This document shows, in pieces, positions 7,243 through 20,500 of a DNA stretch of 58,961 bases; position 1 is the stretch's first letter; each line of letters opens with the position of its first letter. This DNA comes from Geobacillus icigianus. Its GTDB lineage: Bacteria > Bacillota > Bacilli > Bacillales > Anoxybacillaceae. Location: assembly GCF_000750005.1 (NCBI RefSeq), contig NZ_JPYA01000125.1:1-58961 (forward strand). Reading direction: 5' to 3'. Both the position numbers and the translations under genes were made by a program. Under the pieces are notes generated by a model. That model searched no databases. It was not told where the DNA came from and saw only the letters and a list, made by a program, of their open reading frames with translations.

Positions 7243-7271
7243 ATAATAGCCTGCTGGAACGCCGATGTCAA
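7243..7271 (-). promoter_or_regulatory. Sigma-A promoter of rplM-rpsI
   Basis: TTGACA and TATTAT are 17 bp apart on the minus strand, about 100 bp upstream of rplM. Confidence 0.85.
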
Positions 7272-7435
7272 GAAGATGTTACACGAGGATTCGTTGTCAT
7301 CGTTCCTCTCGTGGCGATGGAGGTGGAAAATCAAGTTGCCTCCGCCGCTCATTCCTTAAGCTCTCGGCCACGGAAAAGCTCCCGAAGCCGAAGCGCCCTT
7401 GTCGCAGCGCTCTTGGCGGAGCGGAAGAGGCGACC

Positions 7436-8203
7436 TCAAGCTTGCTGATCGAAACGTTCGTCTCCGTAGTATACGCGCCACAAGTACAGTCCCTGCGCCG
7501 GCGCCGTCGGACCAGCAAGCCGGCGGTCCTTGGCGGCAAGGAGCCATTCAATGTCAGACGGCGAACGTTTCCCTTGGCCGACCTCAAGCACCGTGCCGAC
7601 GATAATGCGCACCATATTATATAAAAAACCGCTGCCGATCAAACGAAATTGAAGCATTGGGCCGTCCGCTTCCACTTCGGCGTGGTAAATGGTGCGCACA
7701 CGGTCCTCCATCGCTGTTTTAGCCGAACAAAAGCCCGTAAAATCGTGTGTCCCCTTCAGCGGGACGAGCGCCTCATTCATGGCGTCTATGTGGAGCGGAT
7801 ACGGGTGCCATGCGCAGTAATGGCGGCGAAAGACGTCGCGCTCGGCCGCGGTCCATACGTTATAGCGATACTCTTTCGCTTTGGCGGAAAACCGGGCGTG
7901 GAAGGCGGAATCGGTCTCAGCAGCTGAACGAACGACAATATCATCGGGCAGCTGGGCGTTCAACGCTTTTTTCCATTGCTCAGGAGAAAGGGAAAGCGGC
8001 GTGTCAAAGTGGATGACTTGCCCGTAAGCATGAACACCGGCATCGGTTCGTCCGGAAGCTGCCACGCGCACTTCCTTTCCCTTGTGTATTCGCTTGAGCA
8101 CGTGTTCCAGTTCGCCCTGCACCGTCCGTTTTCCCGGCTGAATTTGGTAGCCAAAAAAATGGGTGCCGTCATACGCGATCACACATTTTATCCTTCGCAC
8201 CAT
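7436..8203 (-). CDS. truA: tRNA pseudouridine(38-40) synthase TruA
   Basis: TruA converts uridines 38-40 of the tRNA anticodon arm to pseudouridine. The 255-residue protein has the catalytic motif GRTDAGVHA with D54 as nucleophile and the downstream blocks YRYNVW and [13 protein letters not shown] at 8203 follows GGAGG. It is the last gene of the ecfA1-ecfA2-ecfT-truA unit, 12 bp after ecfT, the same arrangement as in B. subtilis. No clear terminator is visible before the rplM promoter. Confidence 0.96.
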   Translation of the reverse strand: MVRRIKCVIAYDGTHFFGYQIQPGKRTVQGELEHVLKRIHKGKEVRVAASGRTDAGVHAYGQVIHFDTPLSLSPEQWKKALNAQLPDDIVVRSAAETDSAFHARFSAKAKEYRYNVWTAAERDVFRRHYCAWHPYPLHIDAMNEALVPLKGTHDFTGFCSAKTAMEDRVRTIYHAEVEADGPMLQFRLIGSGFLYNMVRIIVGTVLEVGQGKRSPSDIEWLLAAKDRRLAGPTAPAQGLYLWRVYYGDERFDQQA

Positions 8204-8215
8204 GGCTTTCCTCCG

Positions 8216-9013
8216 CTATGAGCGTAGTAGACAAAGAAGAATGGCAAGCAGCACAACCGCCGCGAAAAAGACCGTATCCGTCCGTTTCCAAGCGAGCTGG
8301 CGAAATTTCGTCCGTCCTTCCCCGCCGCGATAGCCGCGCGCCTCCATGGCTGTCGCCAGCTCATCAGCTCGTTTGAATGAGCTGATAAACAAGGGAACGA
8401 GCAGCGAGACGATCGCTTTCATCCGCTCGGAAAAGCGACCGCCGGAGAAGTCGACCCCGCGGGCCGCCTGCGCCTTCATGATTTTTTCCGTCTCTTCCAT
8501 AAGGGTCGGAATAAAACGGAGCGAAATGGCCATCATCAAGGCGAGCTCATGGACGGGGACGCGCATCTTTTTGAGCGGCCCGAGCAAACTCTCGACGCCG
8601 TCGGTCACTTCAATCGGCGTCGTCGTCAGCGTCAGCATCGTCGTCATCAGCACAAGCAACAAAAATCGGAGCGAAATAAAGATGCCTTGCCGAACGCCTT
8701 CCTCATAAATCGTCAACGCACCGATTCGATAGAGCACATCCCCTTCTTTTGTCATCCATACATGCAAAACGAAGGTAAACAGCACCACCCATATCACTGG
8801 CCTCAACCCACGCATGATATAGGAAAACGGGATGCGCGACAGGGCGGCGAACAAGAACGCAAACACGGACAACAGGGCATAGGTCGCAGCATTATTGGCC
8901 AAAAACACAATCAAGACATAGGCGAACACAATGAGCAGCTTGGCGCGCGGATCAAGGCGATGAATGATCGATTGTCCGGGCACGTATTGCCCGATAATCA
9001 AATGATTACTCAT
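8216..9013 (-). CDS. ecfT: ECF transporter transmembrane protein EcfT
   Basis: EcfT is the membrane scaffold of the energy-coupling factor module shared by several vitamin-binding S components. The 265-residue protein has about five to six membrane segments and two cytoplasmic coupling motifs, AARG at 183-186 and EARG at 224-227, which contact the two ATPases. It overlaps ecfA2 by 8 bp, indicating translational coupling. No S component is encoded nearby, so this is a group II (shared) module. Confidence 0.95.
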   Translation of the reverse strand: MSNHLIIGQYVPGQSIIHRLDPRAKLLIVFAYVLIVFLANNAATYALLSVFAFLFAALSRIPFSYIMRGLRPVIWVVLFTFVLHVWMTKEGDVLYRIGALTIYEEGVRQGIFISLRFLLLVLMTTMLTLTTTPIEVTDGVESLLGPLKKMRVPVHELALMMAISLRFIPTLMEETEKIMKAQAARGVDFSGGRFSERMKAIVSLLVPLFISSFKRADELATAMEARGYRGGEGRTKFRQLAWKRTDTVFFAAVVLLAILLCLLRS

Positions 9014-9878
9014 GAGCGCTCACCCTAGAAAACCAGTCGCGAATCGCTTCGGCCGCCTGTTCGATCGTTAAACATGGCGACGGAATGGCGACGCCAAACC
9101 GCCTTTCCAACGCCCGTTTCAACTTGACGGTCTCCGGCACGCTTAAACCGATGGCCGCCAGTCGCTCGGCGTCGCGAAATACTTCCTCGGGGGTCCCTTG
9201 GCCCCACACCGTTCCTTCGTGCATCACGATCAGCTCATCGGCATACCGAGCCGCATCTTCCATACTATGCGTTACCAATACGGTCGTTAGCCGCTTTTCG
9301 CGATGGAGACGGTAAAACATCTCCATAATCTCCCTCCGCCCCCGCGGATCCAACCCGGCGGTCGGCTCGTCGAGCACCAGCACTTCCGGCTCAAGCGCGA
9401 GCACGCCGGCGATAGCGACGCGCCGCATCTGTCCGCCGCTTAAGTCAAACGGCGATTTGGCAAGCGTTTCATCGTCCAACCCGACCAGCCGGATGAGCTC
9501 CCTTGCTTTCCGCTTGGCTTCTTCCTCGGGCACGCCGAAATTCAGCGGACCAAAGCAAATATCTTTTTCAACCGTCTCTTCAAACAGTTGGTGCTCCGGG
9601 AATTGAAACACGATCCCGACCTTTTTGCGAAGCGGTTTGAGCTGCTTGGGCCGTTTGCCGCTTGTGATCGTCTCTTCGCCAATTTTCACCGTGCCGCTTG
9701 TCGGCTGCAAGAGGCCGTTCAAGTGCTGAAGGAGCGTCGATTTGCCCGAACCGGTATGGCCGACGATGGCGACATACGCTCCGCTTCGAATCGTGACGTT
9801 GACGTGATATAGGGCGCGGCGGGCGAGCGGAGAGCGGGCATTGTATATGTGCTCTACGTTTTCGAATACAATGTCCAT
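9006..9878 (-). CDS. ecfA2: ECF transporter ATP-binding protein EcfA2
   Basis: This is one of the two ABC ATPases of the ECF module. The 290-residue protein has Walker A GHTGSGKST (40-48), signature LSGGQ (146-150) and Walker B LVLDE (167-171), with a C-terminal extension typical of EcfA2. The order A1-A2-T and overlaps of 25 and 8 bp show a single coupled operon. Confidence 0.95.
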   Translation of the reverse strand: MDIVFENVEHIYNARSPLARRALYHVNVTIRSGAYVAIVGHTGSGKSTLLQHLNGLLQPTSGTVKIGEETITSGKRPKQLKPLRKKVGIVFQFPEHQLFEETVEKDICFGPLNFGVPEEEAKRKARELIRLVGLDDETLAKSPFDLSGGQMRRVAIAGVLALEPEVLVLDEPTAGLDPRGRREIMEMFYRLHREKRLTTVLVTHSMEDAARYADELIVMHEGTVWGQGTPEEVFRDAERLAAIGLSVPETVKLKRALERRFGVAIPSPCLTIEQAAEAIRDWFSRVSAHE

Positions 9879-10693
9879 AGCTCCTCGACCAACTCCTCCA
9901 TGGTAAAATACCCTAGCCTCAGCGGCAGCCCTTGTTCCCGCAAGCGGCTGCCCATTTTTACCGCAAACGGCAAATCAAGACCGATGCGTTCCAATTTGCT
10001 GCCGAGCCGAAAGATTTGCTCAGGCGTCCCTTCCGCCATCACTTCCCCTTTGTTCATGACGATCAGGCGATCGGCCTTGGCCGCTTCTTCAAGATCATGG
10101 GTGATCGACAAGACGGTGATGCGATGCTGGCGGTTCAGGCGGCGCACCGTCTCCAACACTTCGTCGCGCCCTCGAGGATCCAGCATGGATGTCGCTTCAT
10201 CCAAGATGATCATATCGGGGCGAAGCGCCAAAATGCCGGCGATGGCGACGCGCTGTTTTTGTCCGCCGGAAAGCCGATGCGGCTCATGATGAAGGAACGG
10301 CTCCATATGCACTTGACGGATCGCTTCATCGATGCGCCAAGCCATCTCATCACGCGGAATGCCGTTGTTTTCCAAGCCAAAAGCGATGTCGTCCTCGACC
10401 GTCGTGCCGACAAACTGATTGTCTGGATTTTGAAACACCATGCCTACGCGACGGCGCACATCCCACACCGTTGTTTCATCCAGTGGGCGGCCAAACAGAC
10501 GAATCACGCCACGCTCCGGCCGAAGCAAGCCGATCAGCAGACGGGCGATCGTGGACTTGCCGGATCCATTATGGCCGACGATCGCCAGCCATTCCCCGCG
10601 TTCGGCTTGAAAGCTGACGTGTTGAACCGCATACTCCGACTGATTTGGATAACGAAAACATACTTCTTCCAGCGACAAGATCGGTTCGGCCAT
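9854..10693 (-). CDS. ecfA1: ECF transporter ATP-binding protein EcfA1
   Basis: The second ATPase of the ECF module, 279 residues, with Walker A GHNGSGKST (40-48), signature LSGGQ (141-145) and Walker B MIILDE (161-166). It heads the ecf-truA unit, separated from rplQ by a terminator, and ends inside ecfA2 with a 25-bp overlap. Its own promoter is not obvious in the 50-bp gap after the terminator, so read-through from the alpha operon may matter. Confidence 0.95.
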   Translation of the reverse strand: MAEPILSLEEVCFRYPNQSEYAVQHVSFQAERGEWLAIVGHNGSGKSTIARLLIGLLRPERGVIRLFGRPLDETTVWDVRRRVGMVFQNPDNQFVGTTVEDDIAFGLENNGIPRDEMAWRIDEAIRQVHMEPFLHHEPHRLSGGQKQRVAIAGILALRPDMIILDEATSMLDPRGRDEVLETVRRLNRQHRITVLSITHDLEEAAKADRLIVMNKGEVMAEGTPEQIFRLGSKLERIGLDLPFAVKMGSRLREQGLPLRLGYFTMEELVEELWTLYSKT

Positions 10694-10751
10694 GATCGTT
10701 TCCCCTTGCTCCCGCCGCGTTTGCCGATGCGGCTTTTAAGATATGGTAAAC

Positions 10752-10796
10752 AAAAAAAGGGCATAGATCCAGTTCAAACGAAACTGTCTCGCCCTT
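10752..10796 (-). terminator. Terminator after rplQ (end of S10-spc-alpha cluster)
   Basis: On the minus strand GGGC...GCCC encloses an inner stem CAGTT/AACTG and is followed by seven T residues, 15 bp past the rplQ stop. Confidence 0.75.
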
Positions 10797-10810
10797 GTTG
10801 AATGAAACCG

Positions 10811-11173
10811 TTACACGAGTTCAATAATCACCATCGGCGCCCCGTCACCGCGGCGAGGACCAAGTTTCAAAATGCGCGTATAGCCGCCTTGGCGATCTTG
10901 GTAGCGCGGCGCAATGTCGCTGAACAGCTTTTGCAACGCATCTTGGCCCGTTTCGCTGTTGGCGACTTCCTTGCGGATGAACGCCGCTGCTTGGCGACGG
11001 GCATGCAAATCGCCGCGTTTGCCAAGCGTAATCATTTTTTCCATCACCGAGCGCAATTCTTTGGCCCGCGCTTCCGTCGTTTCGATGCGTTCATTGATGA
11101 TCAGGTCAGTGGCTAAATCACGAAGCAACGCTTTCCGTTGCGAAGTCGTGCGTCCTAACTTTCTGTACGACAT
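10811..11173 (-). CDS. rplQ: 50S ribosomal protein L17
   Basis: L17 lies near the polypeptide exit tunnel. The start [14 protein letters not shown] at 11173 gives the family length of 120 residues and follows AAAGGGAGGG; longer upstream frame is not conserved. It is the last gene of the alpha operon, 109 bp after rpoA. Confidence 0.97.
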   Translation of the reverse strand: MSYRKLGRTTSQRKALLRDLATDLIINERIETTEARAKELRSVMEKMITLGKRGDLHARRQAAAFIRKEVANSETGQDALQKLFSDIAPRYQDRQGGYTRILKLGPRRGDGAPMVIIELV

Positions 11174-11282
11174 CAAATGTCCCTCCCTTTTAGAGTGATG
11201 CAATTCTTTGCTGCTGATCGCACCGGCCGCACCGCAAAAGATATGGCCAAAGCACGGCGCCGCTTTCGCCAAAGGGCGGCTT

Positions 11283-12227
11283 TTAATCGTCTTTGCGCAA
11301 GCTGAGACCCAGCTCAGCGAGCTTCGCTTTGACCTCCTCAAGCGATTTGCGGCCAAGGTTCCGCACTTTCATCATATCTTCTTCCGTTTTTTGCGTGAGC
11401 TCCTGAACGGTGTTGATGCCGGCCCGTTTCAGGCAGTTGTAGGAGCGAACCGAAAGATCAAGCTCCTCGATCGTCATTTCCAGCACTTTTTCTTTTTGAT
11501 CATCTTCTTTTTCGACCATGATTTCGGCATTTTGCGCTTCATCGGTCAGGCCGACAAAGATGTTCAAGTGCTCAGTCAAAATTTTGGCCCCGAGCGAAAT
11601 GGCTTCTTTCGGTCCGATGCTTCCATCCGTCCACACATCGATGGTCAGTTTGTCATAATCCGTCACTTGACCGACCCTCGTATTCTCCACGTGATAAGAA
11701 ACGCGGGAGACCGGTGTATAAATGGAGTCGATCGGAATGACGCCAATCGGCTGGTCTTCGCGCTTGTTCGCCTCAGCCGGGACATAGCCGCGCCCCCGTT
11801 TGGCGGTCATGCGCATGCGCAGGCGGCCGCCTTCCGCCAGCGTCGCAATATGAAGGTCTGGGTTTAAAATTTCGACATCGCTGTCATGAGTAATATCGGC
11901 AGCTGTGACAACTCCTTCACCCTGCACATCGATTTCTAACGTTTTTTCCTCATCCGAATAAATTTTCAACGCCAGCTTTTTAATATTTAAAATGATGGCC
12001 GTCACATCTTCGACGACGCCTTCGATCGTTGAAAACTCATGCAGAACGCCGTCAATTTGCACCGATGTTACAGCCGCACCAGGGAGTGAAGACAATAGGA
12101 TACGACGCAAGGAGTTTCCTAAAGTTGTACCATATCCGCGCTCAAGCGGTTCGACGACGAATTTGCCGTAGGTGGCATCTTCGCTCAGCTCGACCGTTTC
12201 AATTTTCGGCTTCTCAATTTCAATCAT
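11283..12227 (-). CDS. rpoA: RNA polymerase alpha subunit
   Basis: The 314-residue subunit dimerises through its N-terminal domain (about 1-230, [15 protein letters not shown] conserved) to start polymerase assembly and uses its C-terminal domain (about 245-314, with [15 protein letters not shown]) to contact UP elements and activators. RBS GAAGGAGGG precedes ATG 12227. Besides read-through from rpsK it appears to have its own promoter at 12325-12353. Confidence 0.98.
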   Translation of the reverse strand: MIEIEKPKIETVELSEDATYGKFVVEPLERGYGTTLGNSLRRILLSSLPGAAVTSVQIDGVLHEFSTIEGVVEDVTAIILNIKKLALKIYSDEEKTLEIDVQGEGVVTAADITHDSDVEILNPDLHIATLAEGGRLRMRMTAKRGRGYVPAEANKREDQPIGVIPIDSIYTPVSRVSYHVENTRVGQVTDYDKLTIDVWTDGSIGPKEAISLGAKILTEHLNIFVGLTDEAQNAEIMVEKEDDQKEKVLEMTIEELDLSVRSYNCLKRAGINTVQELTQKTEEDMMKVRNLGRKSLEEVKAKLAELGLSLRKDD

Positions 12228-12324
12228 CGATTATTATACCCTCCTTCAAAACGTCGAGACCCCGACCAAACGGTACACGCCTAACAACATTCCCCCATGA
12301 ATCTTTCTTTTTGCCATGGTCTTT

Positions 12325-12353
12325 ATCATATCCCATTATTGACAATGGGGCAA
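12325..12353 (-). promoter_or_regulatory. Internal sigma-A promoter of rpoA-rplQ with palindromic spacer
   Basis: TTGCCC and TATGAT are 17 bp apart on the minus strand. The palindrome CCCATT...AATGGG (12332-12349) fills the region between the two hexamers. It lies about 100 bp before rpoA. Confidence 0.6.
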
Positions 12354-12368
12354 ATTCTATACGAAGCG

Positions 12369-12758
12369 TTACACGCGGCGACGTTTTGGCGGACGGCATC
12401 CATTGTGCGGGATTGGAGTGACGTCTTTGATCGCCGTAATTTCCAATCCAGCCGCTTGCAAAGCGCGGATCGCTGCTTCACGGCCAGCCCCTGGACCTTT
12501 GACGTTCACTTCGACCGTTTTCATGCCATGTTCCATCGACGCTTTCGCTGCCGCTTCAGCTGCCATTTGTGCCGCAAACGGCGTCGATTTGCGCGAACCT
12601 TTGAATCCGAGCGAACCGGCGCTCGCCCAGGCGATGGCGTTGCCGTGAACATCCGTGATCGTCACGATCGTGTTATTGAATGTCGAACGGATATGAGCGA
12701 TGCCTGTATCAATGTTTTTTCTTACCCGACGTTTGCGCGTGTTTGTTCTGCGTGCCAT
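12369..12758 (-). CDS. rpsK: 30S ribosomal protein S11
   Basis: S11 sits on the 30S platform beside the mRNA exit. The 129-residue sequence is full length, with the basic N-terminus [13 protein letters not shown] and the core NNTIVTITD and ending RPPKRRRV. It follows rpsM by 25 bp with an RBS AAAGGAGGT. The gap of 141 bp to rpoA carries a promoter. Confidence 0.98.
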   Translation of the reverse strand: MARRTNTRKRRVRKNIDTGIAHIRSTFNNTIVTITDVHGNAIAWASAGSLGFKGSRKSTPFAAQMAAEAAAKASMEHGMKTVEVNVKGPGAGREAAIRALQAAGLEITAIKDVTPIPHNGCRPPKRRRV

Positions 12759-12783
12759 TCGTCAAATGACCTCCTTTGCGTGA

Positions 12784-13149
12784 TTATTTTTTCTTGTTCG
12801 CTACCGTACGGCGCGGACCTTTGCGCGTGCGGGCATTGTTTTTCGTGTTTTGTCCGCGAACCGGCAAGCCGCGGCGATGGCGAAGACCACGATAGCAGCC
12901 AATTTCCATCAACCGTTTGATGTTGAGCGATACTTCCCGACGCAAATCGCCTTCCACTTTCAGGCGGCCGACGATTTCGCGAATGCGGCCAAGCTCCTCT
13001 TCCGTCAGGTCACGAACGCGCGTGTCTTCCGATACACCCGCTTCTTTTAAGATTTTTTGCGCGGTCGATTTTCCAATTCCGTAAATGTATGTCAACGAAA
13101 TGACGACTCGTTTGTCGCGCGGAATGTCAACACCTGCAATACGTGCCAT
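12784..13149 (-). CDS. rpsM: 30S ribosomal protein S13
   Basis: S13 is in the 30S head and contacts P-site tRNA and the 50S bridge. The 121-residue product has the helix-hairpin-helix region [12 protein letters not shown] and the basic tail with [29 protein letters not shown] precedes ATG 13149, 21 bp after rpmJ. Confidence 0.98.
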   Translation of the reverse strand: MARIAGVDIPRDKRVVISLTYIYGIGKSTAQKILKEAGVSEDTRVRDLTEEELGRIREIVGRLKVEGDLRREVSLNIKRLMEIGCYRGLRHRRGLPVRGQNTKNNARTRKGPRRTVANKKK

Positions 13150-13170
13150 CGTTGTGCACCTCCTTGAAAA

Positions 13171-13320
<150 letters not shown>

Positions 13321-13539
13321 TTATTTATACCGATACGTAATTCGTCCCCGCGTCAAATCATACGGCGACAACTCCACCGTCACCCGGTCTCCGGGCAAAA
13401 TGCGGATAAAGTGCATGCGGATTTTGCCGGACACATGGGCCAACACCGTATGCCCATTTTCTAATTCTACACGAAACATCGCATTTGGCAATGTTTCAAT
13501 GACGGTGCCTTCCACTTCGATTACATCGTCCTTAGCCAT
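13321..13539 (-). CDS. infA: Translation initiation factor IF-1
   Basis: IF-1 is a 72-residue OB-fold protein that occupies the 30S A site during initiation. Start [11 protein letters not shown] at 13539 gives exact family length; RBS GGAGGGGG precedes it. In B. subtilis ybzG sits between map and infA, but the 103-bp gap here has no room for it. Confidence 0.98.
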   Translation of the reverse strand: MAKDDVIEVEGTVIETLPNAMFRVELENGHTVLAHVSGKIRMHFIRILPGDRVTVELSPYDLTRGRITYRYK

Positions 13540-13642
13540 CGGGCGGCTCCCCCTCCTTACGAATGAGTAACATGGTGTTGCGCAAAACCGAACGGACATT
13601 GAGCGGGCGATCTTTTCATTCGCTCCTCGCGACTGGGAGCTT

Positions 13643-16371
<2,729 letters not shown>

Positions 16372-16372
<1 letters not shown>

Positions 16373-16812
16373 TAAATCACCTCAGTTTTACCGCCAGCCG
16401 CCTCAATGGCTGCTTTTGCCGACGCCGAGAACTTGTGCGCTTTGACCGTCAGCTTTTTCTCGATTTGGCCTTTGCCTAAAACTTTCACGCCCGATTTGAG
16501 CTTGCTGATGACGCCCGTTTCAAGAAGCAGCTCCGGCGTGACTTCCGTTCCGTCTTCAAAGCGGTTCAATTTGTCCAAGTTTACGACCGCATATTCTTTC
16601 CGATTGATGTTCGTAAACCCGCGTTTCGGCAAGCGGCGGAACAGCGGCGTTTGTCCTCCTTCAAAACCGAGGCGCACGCCCCCGCCAGAACGAGCATTTT
16701 GACCTTTTTGACCACGACCAGACGTTTTGCCGTTGCCCGAACCGATCCCGCGGCCGACGCGAACCGCTTTTTTGCGGGAACCCGGCGCTGGTTGCAATTC
16801 ATGAAGTTTCAT
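16372..16812 (-). CDS. rplO: 50S ribosomal protein L15
   Basis: L15, 146 residues, has the glycine-rich basic N-terminal extension ([19 protein letters not shown]) that threads into 23S rRNA. RBS AAGGAGGT precedes ATG 16812, 25 bp after rpmD. Confidence 0.98.
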
Positions 16813-16837
16813 CGCAAAGCACCTCCTTATGACCTCA

Positions 16838-17026
16838 TTATTCTTCGATTTCTTTCACGTTGACAAGGTGAGCGACTTTGTTAATCATCCCGCGAATGGC
16901 AGGATTATCGTTATGAACGACAGTCTGATGCATTTTCCGCAAGCCGAGCGTTCGAACGGTGACGCGTTGATCTTCCGGACGGCCAATCACGCTGCGTGTG
17001 AGGGTAATCGCCAGTTTTTTTGCCAT
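16838..17026 (-). CDS. rpmD: 50S ribosomal protein L30
   Basis: L30 in the bacterial short form, 62 residues, beginning [17 protein letters not shown] with the core [12 protein letters not shown]. It lies 13 bp after rpsE, and the RBS GGGGGG overlaps that spacer. Confidence 0.97.
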   Translation of the reverse strand: MAKKLAITLTRSVIGRPEDQRVTVRTLGLRKMHQTVVHNDNPAIRGMINKVAHLVNVKEIEE

Positions 17027-17039
17027 GATCGTTCCCCCC

Positions 17040-17540
17040 TTATCCTAACAGTTCCTCGACTGTTTTGCCGCGCAATTTTGCGACGTCTTCGGCGCGTTTC
17101 AATTGTTTTAAGCCGTCAAACGTGGCACGCACCATGTTGACCGGTGTGTTCGAACCAATGGATTTCGACAAAATGTCGCTGATGCCTGCCAGCTCCAAAA
17201 CGGCACGCGCCGGACCGCCGGCGATGACTCCCGTACCTTCGGAAGCCGGTTTTAAAATGATTTCTCCAGCGCCAAAGTGGCCGATCACTTCGTGTGGAAT
17301 CGTCGTGCCAACGATCGGCACTTCAATTAAGTTTTTCTTCGCATCTTCAATCGCTTTGCGGATCGCTTCCGGAACTTCTTGCGCTTTCCCAGTGCCAAAG
17401 CCGACATGGCCGTTTTTGTCGCCGACGACAACCAAGGCAGAGAAGCGCAGGCGGCGTCCGCCTTTCACGACTTTTGCTACACGGTTGACTGCGACTACAC
17501 GTTCTTCCAATTCAAGTTTGTTTGGGTCGATACGACGCAT
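17040..17540 (-). CDS. rpsE: 30S ribosomal protein S5
   Basis: S5 (166 residues) acts at the mRNA entry site and in decoding accuracy. The N-terminal dsRBD-like domain ([19 protein letters not shown]) and C-terminal domain (TFDGLKQL) are intact. It follows rplR by 19 bp with RBS AAAGGAGGG. Confidence 0.98.
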   Translation of the reverse strand: MRRIDPNKLELEERVVAVNRVAKVVKGGRRLRFSALVVVGDKNGHVGFGTGKAQEVPEAIRKAIEDAKKNLIEVPIVGTTIPHEVIGHFGAGEIILKPASEGTGVIAGGPARAVLELAGISDILSKSIGSNTPVNMVRATFDGLKQLKRAEDVAKLRGKTVEELLG

Positions 17541-17559
17541 CGTTGTCCCTCCTTTGTAA

Positions 17560-17922
17560 TTAGAATTCTAGGCCAGTTTCACGGGCGGCATCCGCTAATG
17601 CTTTCACTCGGCCGTGGTACAAATACCCGCCGCGGTCAAAGACGACTTGTTTAATGCCTTTTTCCAACGCCCGCTTGGCGACGAGTTCGCCGACTTTCTT
17701 CGCCGCTTCAATGTTGTTTGTCGAATCCAAAGTGAATTCTTTATCCAATGTCGAGGCGCTGACGATCGTTGCCGATTTCGTATCGTCGATCACTTGCGCG
17801 TAAATGTGTTTGTTCGAACGGAACACGCTCAACCGCGGACGTTCAGCCGTGCCAAAGATTTTTTTGCGGATGCGTGCGTGTCTTTTTTTCCGAACCGCGT
17901 TTCGATCCACTTTCGTGATCAT
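17560..17922 (-). CDS. rplR: 50S ribosomal protein L18
   Basis: L18 (120 residues) binds 5S rRNA with L5 and L25 in the central protuberance. The conserved [20 protein letters not shown] block and C-terminal [15 protein letters not shown] are present. It lies 33 bp after rplF. Confidence 0.98.
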   Translation of the reverse strand: MITKVDRNAVRKKRHARIRKKIFGTAERPRLSVFRSNKHIYAQVIDDTKSATIVSASTLDKEFTLDSTNNIEAAKKVGELVAKRALEKGIKQVVFDRGGYLYHGRVKALADAARETGLEF

Positions 17923-17955
17923 CGAATGTCACTCCTTTCGCTTCGCTATGCCGCG

Positions 17956-18492
17956 TTATTTACCCGTTTTGCCTTCTTTTAAGCGCACCAGTTCGCCTTC
18001 GTAGCGAATGCCTTTGCCTTTATACGGCTCCGGCGGACGTACGGCGCGAATGTTGGCCGCCAGCTCGCCGACGCGCTGTTTGTCTGCGCCTTTGACGATG
18101 ATTTTCGTTTGGGACGGCACTTCAATTTCAAGCCCTTCTTCCGGCTCAATTTCGACCGGATGAGAATAACCGACGCTCAACACCAGCTTTTTCCCTTGTT
18201 TCGACGCCCGGTATCCGACCCCAACGAGTTCGAGCGCTTTTTCGTAGCCTTTCGAAACGCCTTCGACCATGTTGGCGAGCAGGCTGCGCGTTGTGCCGTG
18301 CAGCGCACGATGTTGTTTTTCATCGCTTGGACGCGTCACCGTCATCACGTTGCCCTCAACGGTGATCGTCATATCCGGGTGGAACGTGCGGGTCAGTTCC
18401 CCTTTTGGCCCTTTCACCGTGACCGTATTGCCGTTGATCGTAACCGTAACACCGGCCGGAATTTCAATTGGTTTTTTGCCGACACGTGACAT
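17956..18492 (-). CDS. rplF: 50S ribosomal protein L6
   Basis: L6 (178 residues) sits near the GTPase-associated centre. The start [15 protein letters not shown] at 18492 is the family N-terminus and follows GGAGGT; 13 upstream in-frame codons are discarded. C-terminal domain motif [14 protein letters not shown] is intact. Confidence 0.98.
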   Translation of the reverse strand: MSRVGKKPIEIPAGVTVTINGNTVTVKGPKGELTRTFHPDMTITVEGNVMTVTRPSDEKQHRALHGTTRSLLANMVEGVSKGYEKALELVGVGYRASKQGKKLVLSVGYSHPVEIEPEEGLEIEVPSQTKIIVKGADKQRVGELAANIRAVRPPEPYKGKGIRYEGELVRLKEGKTGK

Positions 18493-18524
18493 GTCAAAAA
18501 CACCTCCATTCTTGAGCAGATAAA

Positions 18525-18923
18525 TTACCAAACGTAGGCGATCACTTCGCCGCCCGTGCCTTTTTGCCGTGCTTCTTTGTCCGTTAAAATGCCTTGCGAT
18601 GTCGAAAGAATGGCGATTCCTAAGCCGTTTAAGACGCGCGGCACTTCATGGGCTTTGACATACACGCGCAATCCTGGCTTGCTGATGCGTTTCAGCCCGG
18701 TAATGACACGTTCGTTGTTCGGACCGTATTTCAGAAAAATGCGGAGAATCCCTTGTTTGTTGTCTTCGATATATTCATAATCACGAATAAACCCTTCGCG
18801 CTTTAAGATTTCCGCGATTTCCCGCTTGATTTTCGAAGCCGGGACTTCGAGTTTTTCGTGACGCACCATGTTCGCATTGCGGATGCGAGTCAGCATATCA
18901 GCAATTGGATCTGTCATCACCAT
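18525..18923 (-). CDS. rpsH: 30S ribosomal protein S8
   Basis: S8 (132 residues) binds the central domain of 16S rRNA and is a translational repressor of the spc operon in E. coli. The start [18 protein letters not shown] at 18923 follows AAGGAGGT by eight bases. The final residues read IAYVW rather than the IAYVW/I variants I remember, a small difference only. Confidence 0.97.
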   Translation of the reverse strand: MVMTDPIADMLTRIRNANMVRHEKLEVPASKIKREIAEILKREGFIRDYEYIEDNKQGILRIFLKYGPNNERVITGLKRISKPGLRVYVKAHEVPRVLNGLGIAILSTSQGILTDKEARQKGTGGEVIAYVW

Positions 18924-18955
18924 TTGTTTTACCTCCTTCCCAATCAATGGGTTGA

Positions 18956-19141
18956 TTACCAGCTGGCTTTTTTAATGCCTGGAAGTTGACCTTTATATGC
19001 GAGTTCACGGAAACAAATACGGCACAGTTTAAATTTGCGGTAAACCGAGTGCGGGCGGCCGCAGCGCTCGCAGCGGGTGTACGCTCTTACTTTAAACTTC
19101 GGCGTCCGTTTTTGTTTCGCGATCATCGATTTTTTAGCCAC
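18956..19141 (-). CDS. rpsN: 30S ribosomal protein S14, type Z
   Basis: This 61-residue zinc-binding form of S14 keeps both CxxC pairs (C24, C27, C40, C43). It is the housekeeping copy within the spc operon, 32 bp before rpsH. Confidence 0.98.
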   Translation of the reverse strand: MAKKSMIAKQKRTPKFKVRAYTRCERCGRPHSVYRKFKLCRICFRELAYKGQLPGIKKASW

Positions 19142-19167
19142 GATTTCGCCTCCCTTGTGCTATGGGA

Positions 19168-19707
19168 TTATTTTTGGAATGGCATGCCGAGCAATGCCAG
19201 CAATTCGCGCGCTTCTTCGTCGGTGTTGGCCGTTGTGACGATCACGATGTCCATGCCGCGCACTTTGTTCACTTTATCGTAGTCGATCTCTGGGAAAATG
19301 AGCTGTTCTTTAATGCCGAGCGTATAGTTGCCGCGGCCGTCAAACGATTTTTTTGATACGCCGCGGAAGTCGCGCACGCGCGGAAGCGAGACCGAAATCA
19401 GCTTATCGAGAAACTCATACATCCGTTCGCCACGCAGCGTCACTTTCGCCCCGATCGCCATTCCTTGGCGCAGGCGGAAGCCAGCGATCGATTTTTTCGC
19501 GCGTGTCACTACTGGACGTTGGCCGGAGATCAATGTCAGCTCTTCAACGGCGCTGTCTAACGCTTTCGGATTTTGCACCGCGTCGCCGACGCCCATGTTG
19601 ATGACGATTTTTTCGATTTTTGGCACTTGCATGATCGATTTATAGTTGAACTTGCTCATGAGAGCAGGAACGACTTCATTTACATACTTCTCTTTCAGGC
19701 GGTTCAT
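19168..19707 (-). CDS. rplE: 50S ribosomal protein L5
   Basis: L5 (179 residues) binds 5S rRNA and contacts P-site tRNA. Conserved blocks include [28 protein letters not shown] and [16 protein letters not shown]. It follows rplX by 27 bp with an RBS AAAGGAGGT. Confidence 0.98.
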   Translation of the reverse strand: MNRLKEKYVNEVVPALMSKFNYKSIMQVPKIEKIVINMGVGDAVQNPKALDSAVEELTLISGQRPVVTRAKKSIAGFRLRQGMAIGAKVTLRGERMYEFLDKLISVSLPRVRDFRGVSKKSFDGRGNYTLGIKEQLIFPEIDYDKVNKVRGMDIVIVTTANTDEEARELLALLGMPFQK

Positions 19708-19734
19708 AAAAGTACCTCCTTTCCTGCGTCACGG

Positions 19735-20046
19735 TTATTTATCTAAAATCTCTCCGGATTTTTTCGCGTAGCGCACTTTTTTGCCGTCAACCACTTTATA
19801 GCCAATGCGCGTCGGTTCGCCTGTTTTCGGATCGAGCGGCATCACTTTGGAAACATGGATCGGCGCTTCTTTTTCGATAATGCCGCCTTGCGGGTTGGCT
19901 TGCGACGGTTTCGCGTGCTTTTTCACGATGTTGACGCCTTCGACGATGACGCGGTTTTTCTTCGGAAATGCCGCGAGGATGACGCCTTGTTTGCCTTTGT
20001 CTTTTCCGGAGATCACTTGCACTTTATCACCTTTTTTTACATGCAT
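19735..20046 (-). CDS. rplX: 50S ribosomal protein L24
   Basis: L24 (103 residues) initiates 50S assembly. Its N-terminal KOW motif [16 protein letters not shown] and the block [15 protein letters not shown] are intact. RBS AAGGAGGT precedes ATG 20046. Confidence 0.98.
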   Translation of the reverse strand: MHVKKGDKVQVISGKDKGKQGVILAAFPKKNRVIVEGVNIVKKHAKPSQANPQGGIIEKEAPIHVSKVMPLDPKTGEPTRIGYKVVDGKKVRYAKKSGEILDK

Positions 20047-20082
20047 CGCATTCGCACCTCCTTGAAACGCTGTTCCGTTCCG

Positions 20083-20451
20083 TTAGATAACTTCCGGGGC
20101 CAACGAAATGATTTTCATGAAGTCTTTGTCGCGCAGTTCGCGGGCAACCGGTCCGAAAATCCGCGTGCCGCGCGGGCTTTTGTCATCGCGGATGATGACG
20201 CAGGCGTTTTCGTCAAAACGGATGTAAGAGCCATCCGGACGGCGCACTCCGCGTTTCGTGCGAACAACGACCGCTTTCACGACTTGACCTTTTTTAACAA
20301 CGCCACCTGGTGTCGCATCTTTAACCGTAGCGACCACGATGTCGCCGATGTTCGCATAGCGGCGGCCCGAGCCTCCAAGCACTTTAATGACGAGCACTTC
20401 GCGTGCGCCAGAGTTATCAGCTACTTTCAAGCGAGATTCTTGTTGAATCAT
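20083..20451 (-). CDS. rplN: 50S ribosomal protein L14
   Basis: L14 (122 residues) lies at the subunit interface and is the docking site of the silencing factor RsfS. It starts [16 protein letters not shown] and contains [15 protein letters not shown]. It is 36 bp before rplX. Confidence 0.98.
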   Translation of the reverse strand: MIQQESRLKVADNSGAREVLVIKVLGGSGRRYANIGDIVVATVKDATPGGVVKKGQVVKAVVVRTKRGVRRPDGSYIRFDENACVIIRDDKSPRGTRIFGPVARELRDKDFMKIISLAPEVI

Positions 20452-20500
20452 CGACGAAACCTCCTTTCGGAATTATCTCTCCGAACTAAGCGAAGAACCA

